From NCBI GenBank assembly GCA_046262435.1, contig JBHEMT010000120.1, positions 1-9,077 of the forward strand: a stretch of 9,077 nt of DNA, in the 5' to 3' direction. The position numbers were made by a program, and so were the translations under genes. Positions 6,335-9,077 of the stretch are shown piece after piece. The notes under the pieces are model-generated. The model had not been told where the DNA came from and made no database searches. It worked only from the letters and a program-made list of their open reading frames with translations. The stretch comes from JBHEMT01 sp046262435. Its GTDB lineage: Bacteria; Chloroflexota; Dormibacteria; Aeolococcales; Aeolococcaceae. Position 1 is the stretch's first letter. Each line of letters starts with the position of its first letter.

Positions 6335-8634
6335 CAGGCCTCCTCGACCGCCGCGGAGGTGAGCACATAGCTGCGCGAGCGGCCAGTGAGCCGATCGACG
6401 CGCAGGCCGGCGAGCTCGGCAAGGCGTGTGCCGCGCGTCGCGCCGGGGATGACGATGCGCTCCGGGGCGACGGCGGCAAGGAGAGCGGGCGTCAGAGCAC
6501 CGCCGGGTACCGCGACCAGCAAGCGGCTGCGGAGCCCGGCGCCGGTGGTCGCGGCAAGTTCATCCTGCGCTCCCGGGTCGAGATCGCCGAGCACCAGGAC
6601 AGCGCCGTCGCGCGCGCTCACCTGCAGCGCGCAGACAGCCCCGGGGAGTTCCGAGGAGGGGTTGACCGGCAGGCAGCGCCAGTCGGCGCCGCCCCAGCGC
6701 CAGGCACCGCCGGGCGGGACGGTGGCTGCCCGGGTGCCCGCGTCGTGGAGGGCAAGCAGGACGGACCGCGTGGCGCTGCCCAGTTCCACCTCGGGCAGGA
6801 GAAGCTGGCCGACCGGATGCTGCGGGACCAACGCGGCGAGACCGCCGGCGATCCGCCGCCCTGCCCCGGTGAGAACAAGCCCGTCGAGTCCCGGTGCGTC
6901 CAGCGGCAGAGCCGCGCCGAGCGCGGCGCCCACGGCGGATGCGCTGGCTCCGGCGTCGACCAGCACCCGCACTCCGGCCGGGGTGCGGAGCAGGACGGCA
7001 ACGCCGTCGCCGGCATCGAGAACCGTCAGATGCAGTCGGCCGTCCGGACCCCCGAGGAGCATCCAGGGCAGGGCCATTGCCGCCAGCGCCACCCCGGCGA
7101 TGCGGGGGGACGGTCGTCCGACTCCCCACCCACGGCCCGGCAGCGCACCGGCGGGACGGTCGCCGCTGTCGGCAACGCCCGCGTCGCGGCGAACCCAGGC
7201 TCGGGCCACCGCCCCGCCGAGGACCACCGGGACCGCCACCAGGCAGGTGGCGCCGGTCGCGCCCACGGCCACCGCGGCACCGGGGAGCGCGCCGAGCCAG
7301 CCCGCCGTGCGCCCCAGCGCCTGGCAAGCGGCGCCGGCCAGGTGCAGGGGCAGCCACCCGAGGCCAGGGTCGAGCGCGGCCAACGCCACACCGGCCCCGC
7401 CCACGGCGACCACCAGCGGCAGTAGCGGGAGGGTCAGGGCGTTGGCCGCCGGACCGATCAGCGAGACCACCCCAAAGGTCCCGGCGGTGACCGGCAGCGT
7501 TGCCAGTTGCGCCGCCACGGTCGCCGCCACCGCCTCGCGGACGAGACGAGGACCTCGCAGCGGCGCGGCGATCGGCTCGGCCAGCAAGACGATCCCCGCG
7601 GTGCCAAGGTAGGAAAGCTGGAACCCCACGGTGAGGGCGGCGTGGGGATCGTGGCTGAGCACCACGATCGCGGTCGCCGCCAGCAGCGGAAGAGCGTCCA
7701 CCCGGCGGCCGTCGCGGGCGAGGAGCAGGGCCGCCGCCGCCATCACCGCGCTGCGAGTGGCGGCCGGCCCGGCGCCACCCACCAGGACATACCCGGTGAT
7801 CGCCGGCAGGATGGTCAGCACCCGGGCCCTCCGCGACACGCCAAGGCCCTCGCCAAGGGTGCGCAGCAGACGGGTGAGCACCGCGACCTTGAGGCCGCTC
7901 AGGACGAGGAGATGGACCAGACCGGTCGCCTGGAAGGCGTTGCTCAGCGCCGCCGGCAGTGGCCGGCGCAGGCCGAACACCACGCCAAGAAAGATCGTCC
8001 CCACCGGGGCGGGGAGCTGATCGTCAACGATCTGGCAGATTCCCGAGCGGACGCGGTCCAGCAGGTGTCCCGGGCCTCCGCCGGCGGCCCCGAGCTGCAT
8101 GGTGGCCCCGGTCGCGGTCAGTTCGACGCCGTCGTCCCGTCGGTCGGCGTGAGGTACCGGCCCGACGTGGGCGGCGGTCACGTTCACCGTGTCACCGGCC
8201 ATCGCGGGCGCGTCGCCGTTCCCAGATCGCAAGCGCACCAGGACGGCGGCGGGAGCATCACCGGGGCCGGTGGTCACGTCGACGATCACCTGGTCGCGGC
8301 CTCCGGGCAGCGCGCCCTGGCGGACCACCCCGGAGAACGAGCTCCCCACCGCCGCCGCAGAGGCGTGCCGCGCCGCGGGCAGCAACACTACCCTCCCGCC
8401 CCCGGCGACGATCCCGAGGGCCGCCGCGGCCAGCAGAAACCGCGCCCGCGACCGGTGGCGATCGAGGCAGGCGGCGGTGAGCAAGGGCACGCCGGCAAGC
8501 AGGCCGGCGAGTAGAAGCAGGCTCCCCCGCGGCGCCTGTGAGAAGCGGGCCAGAGCGATTCCGGTGGCGGCGGCGTAGGCGGCCCCGGCCACGGTGAGCG
8601 CCTCCCCCGGCCGGGTCAGCGGGATTCCGCTCAC
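6334..8634 (-). CDS. comEC: ComEC/Rec2 DNA-uptake channel with degenerate metallo-beta-lactamase domain
   Basis: ComEC is the inner-membrane channel through which single-stranded DNA enters during natural transformation. The 766 residues show hydrophobic N-terminal segments (about 13-30, 37-56 and 66-85). An OB-like DUF4131 region follows at about 95-185, ending in AGDTVNVTAAHVG. The Competence domain (about 210-470) has FLGVVFGLRRPLPAALSNAF, TGLVHLLVLSGLKVAV, AATRSAVMAAAALL and VGFQLSYLGTAGI. The C-terminal part (about 510-766) has the fold-start motif LHLTVLDAGDGVAVLL and VLVDAG of the ComEC beta-lactamase-like domain. However, the zinc motif expected as THxDxDHxGG reads TGAGRRIAGG (589-598), and the later HHGS position reads PGGA (710-713). 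The conserved SGLH is SGLK (His to Lys at 249). The GTG start overlaps the comEA stop as GTGA. The fold call is firm, but hydrolase activity is doubtful. Confidence 0.93.
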   Translation of the reverse strand: MSGIPLTRPGEALTVAGAAYAAATGIALARFSQAPRGSLLLLAGLLAGVPLLTAACLDRHRSRARFLLAAAALGIVAGGGRVVLLPAARHASAAAVGSSFSGVVRQGALPGGRDQVIVDVTTGPGDAPAAVLVRLRSGNGDAPAMAGDTVNVTAAHVGPVPHADRRDDGVELTATGATMQLGAAGGGPGHLLDRVRSGICQIVDDQLPAPVGTIFLGVVFGLRRPLPAALSNAFQATGLVHLLVLSGLKVAVLTRLLRTLGEGLGVSRRARVLTILPAITGYVLVGGAGPAATRSAVMAAAALLLARDGRRVDALPLLAATAIVVLSHDPHAALTVGFQLSYLGTAGIVLLAEPIAAPLRGPRLVREAVAATVAAQLATLPVTAGTFGVVSLIGPAANALTLPLLPLVVAVGGAGVALAALDPGLGWLPLHLAGAACQALGRTAGWLGALPGAAVAVGATGATCLVAVPVVLGGAVARAWVRRDAGVADSGDRPAGALPGRGWGVGRPSPRIAGVALAAMALPWMLLGGPDGRLHLTVLDAGDGVAVLLRTPAGVRVLVDAGASASAVGAALGAALPLDAPGLDGLVLTGAGRRIAGGLAALVPQHPVGQLLLPEVELGSATRSVLLALHDAGTRAATVPPGGAWRWGGADWRCLPVNPSSELPGAVCALQVSARDGAVLVLGDLDPGAQDELAATTGAGLRSRLLVAVPGGALTPALLAAVAPERIVIPGATRGTRLAELAGLRVDRLTGRSRSYVLTSAAVEEA
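6339..6345 (-). promoter_or_regulatory. Ribosome binding site of recQ, inside the end of comEC
   Basis: GAGGAGG lies four bases before the recQ ATG at 6334 and within the last codons of comEC (VEEA-stop). It favours this start over the ATG eight codons further on (6310). It also means recQ can be translated efficiently in its own right, unlike comEC and holA, whose starts lack a good site. Confidence 0.75.
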
Positions 8635-9077
8635 CGAGGAACGACCACCCTGAGGAAGGGGCGCAGGGCAGCGGCGGCCTGACGGTCAAGCGCGAGCGCG
8701 GAGGTCAGGTCCGAGAAGCTGAGGAACGGACCCCAGTTGGCGCGGCGTTCGATGATCGCCTCTGGCAGACCCGCCGGCATCCCCGGAATTGCGTGCAGCT
8801 CGTCGATGGTGGCCGAGTTGACATCGAGCCGCGCCGTTCCCCCGACCCCGCCTCCACCGGAAAGTCCGGCGCCGGATCCGCGCTGAAACGGCACGTTGAG
8901 CTGGCGGCCATCGTGCACCCGGGCCGCGAGATCGGGCAGTCTCCCCAGGTCAGCCTCAGCGCTGAGGCCGCCGGCGGCGGCGATGGCATCCACCCCTCGG
9001 GCCGCGGCGGACACCCGGTAGAGACCGGGGTTGACCACCGCGCCGCTGACGAAGACCAGGGCCATCGGCGCAGCCGG
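8631..9077 (-). CDS. comEA: ComEA-type DNA receptor: SLBB plus helix-hairpin-helix (5' end outside window)
   Basis: ComEA binds incoming double-stranded DNA at the outer face of the membrane and hands it to ComEC. The 148 visible residues begin in a Pro/Ala stretch (PAAPMALVF) at the window edge, so the start and the expected N-terminal membrane anchor lie beyond it. The internal ATG at 9065 is unlikely to be the true start because it would begin directly in the SLBB domain. That domain, VFVSGAVVNPGLYRV through GRQLNVP, is followed by a glycine-rich linker. The DNA-binding helix-hairpin-helix region comes next: LDVNSATIDELHAIPGMPAGLPEAIIERR, WGPFLSFSDL, then a degenerate second hairpin (LALDRQAAAALRPFL). 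The usual PGIG hairpin is PGMP here. It is the first visible gene of the operon and overlaps comEC by four bases. Confidence 0.9.
   Translation of the reverse strand, partial: PAAPMALVFVSGAVVNPGLYRVSAAARGVDAIAAAGGLSAEADLGRLPDLAARVHDGRQLNVPFQRGSGAGLSGGGGVGGTARLDVNSATIDELHAIPGMPAGLPEAIIERRANWGPFLSFSDLTSALALDRQAAAALRPFLRVVVPR

Noticed and set aside
6304..8514. Long plus-strand open frames opposite comEC
   Set aside because: Arg/Gly/Pro-rich shadow translations of a high-GC gene; comEC motifs are clear on the minus strand.

Overview
The window is very GC-rich (by eye about 70% or more, with strong G/C bias at third codon positions) and holds housekeeping genes of a free-living bacterium. The arrangement comEA-comEC-(recQ)-holA facing the 3' end of rpsT resembles the order known in Actinomycetota, where rpsT converges on holA-comEC-comEA. 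An actinobacterium, or a high-GC Chloroflexota/Dormibacterota-type lineage, fits best. The sequence alone does not decide between them.

Layout, left to right. Positions 1-225 (minus) are the first 75 codons of glucose-6-phosphate dehydrogenase (zwf), running off the left edge. Upstream of it, also on minus, are an unrecognised membrane protein with a possible N-terminal zinc ribbon and a duplicated two-helix module (315-1235), then ispE of the MEP isoprenoid pathway (1250-2131). A short divergent intergenic region (2132-2275) carries an 18-bp perfect palindrome, a -10-like box and a leader hairpin, and leads into rpsT on the plus strand (2276-2878). This ribosomal protein S20 has a long Lys/Ala/Thr-rich tail resembling histone H1. 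A 349-base stretch follows, holding one possible small His/Gly/Pro-rich reading frame (3009-3209).

From 3228 to the right edge everything is on minus and forms one tightly overlapping unit, transcribed comEA -> comEC -> recQ -> holA. The junctions are GTGA (comEA/comEC), TGATG (comEC/recQ) and ATGA (recQ/holA). The encoded proteins are a DNA-uptake receptor, the DNA-translocating channel, a 3'-5' DNA helicase and the delta subunit of the DNA polymerase III clamp loader. Functional linkage of DNA import with strand processing is an inference from this overlap.

The points most worth a second look are the ComEC C-terminal metallo-beta-lactamase-like domain, which has lost its zinc-ligand motifs; the H1-like tail on S20; recQ embedded in the competence operon; and the duplicated-hairpin membrane protein. 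I see no CRISPR array, insertion sequence, prophage, tRNA or rRNA, and nothing that amounts to a clearly new multi-gene system.
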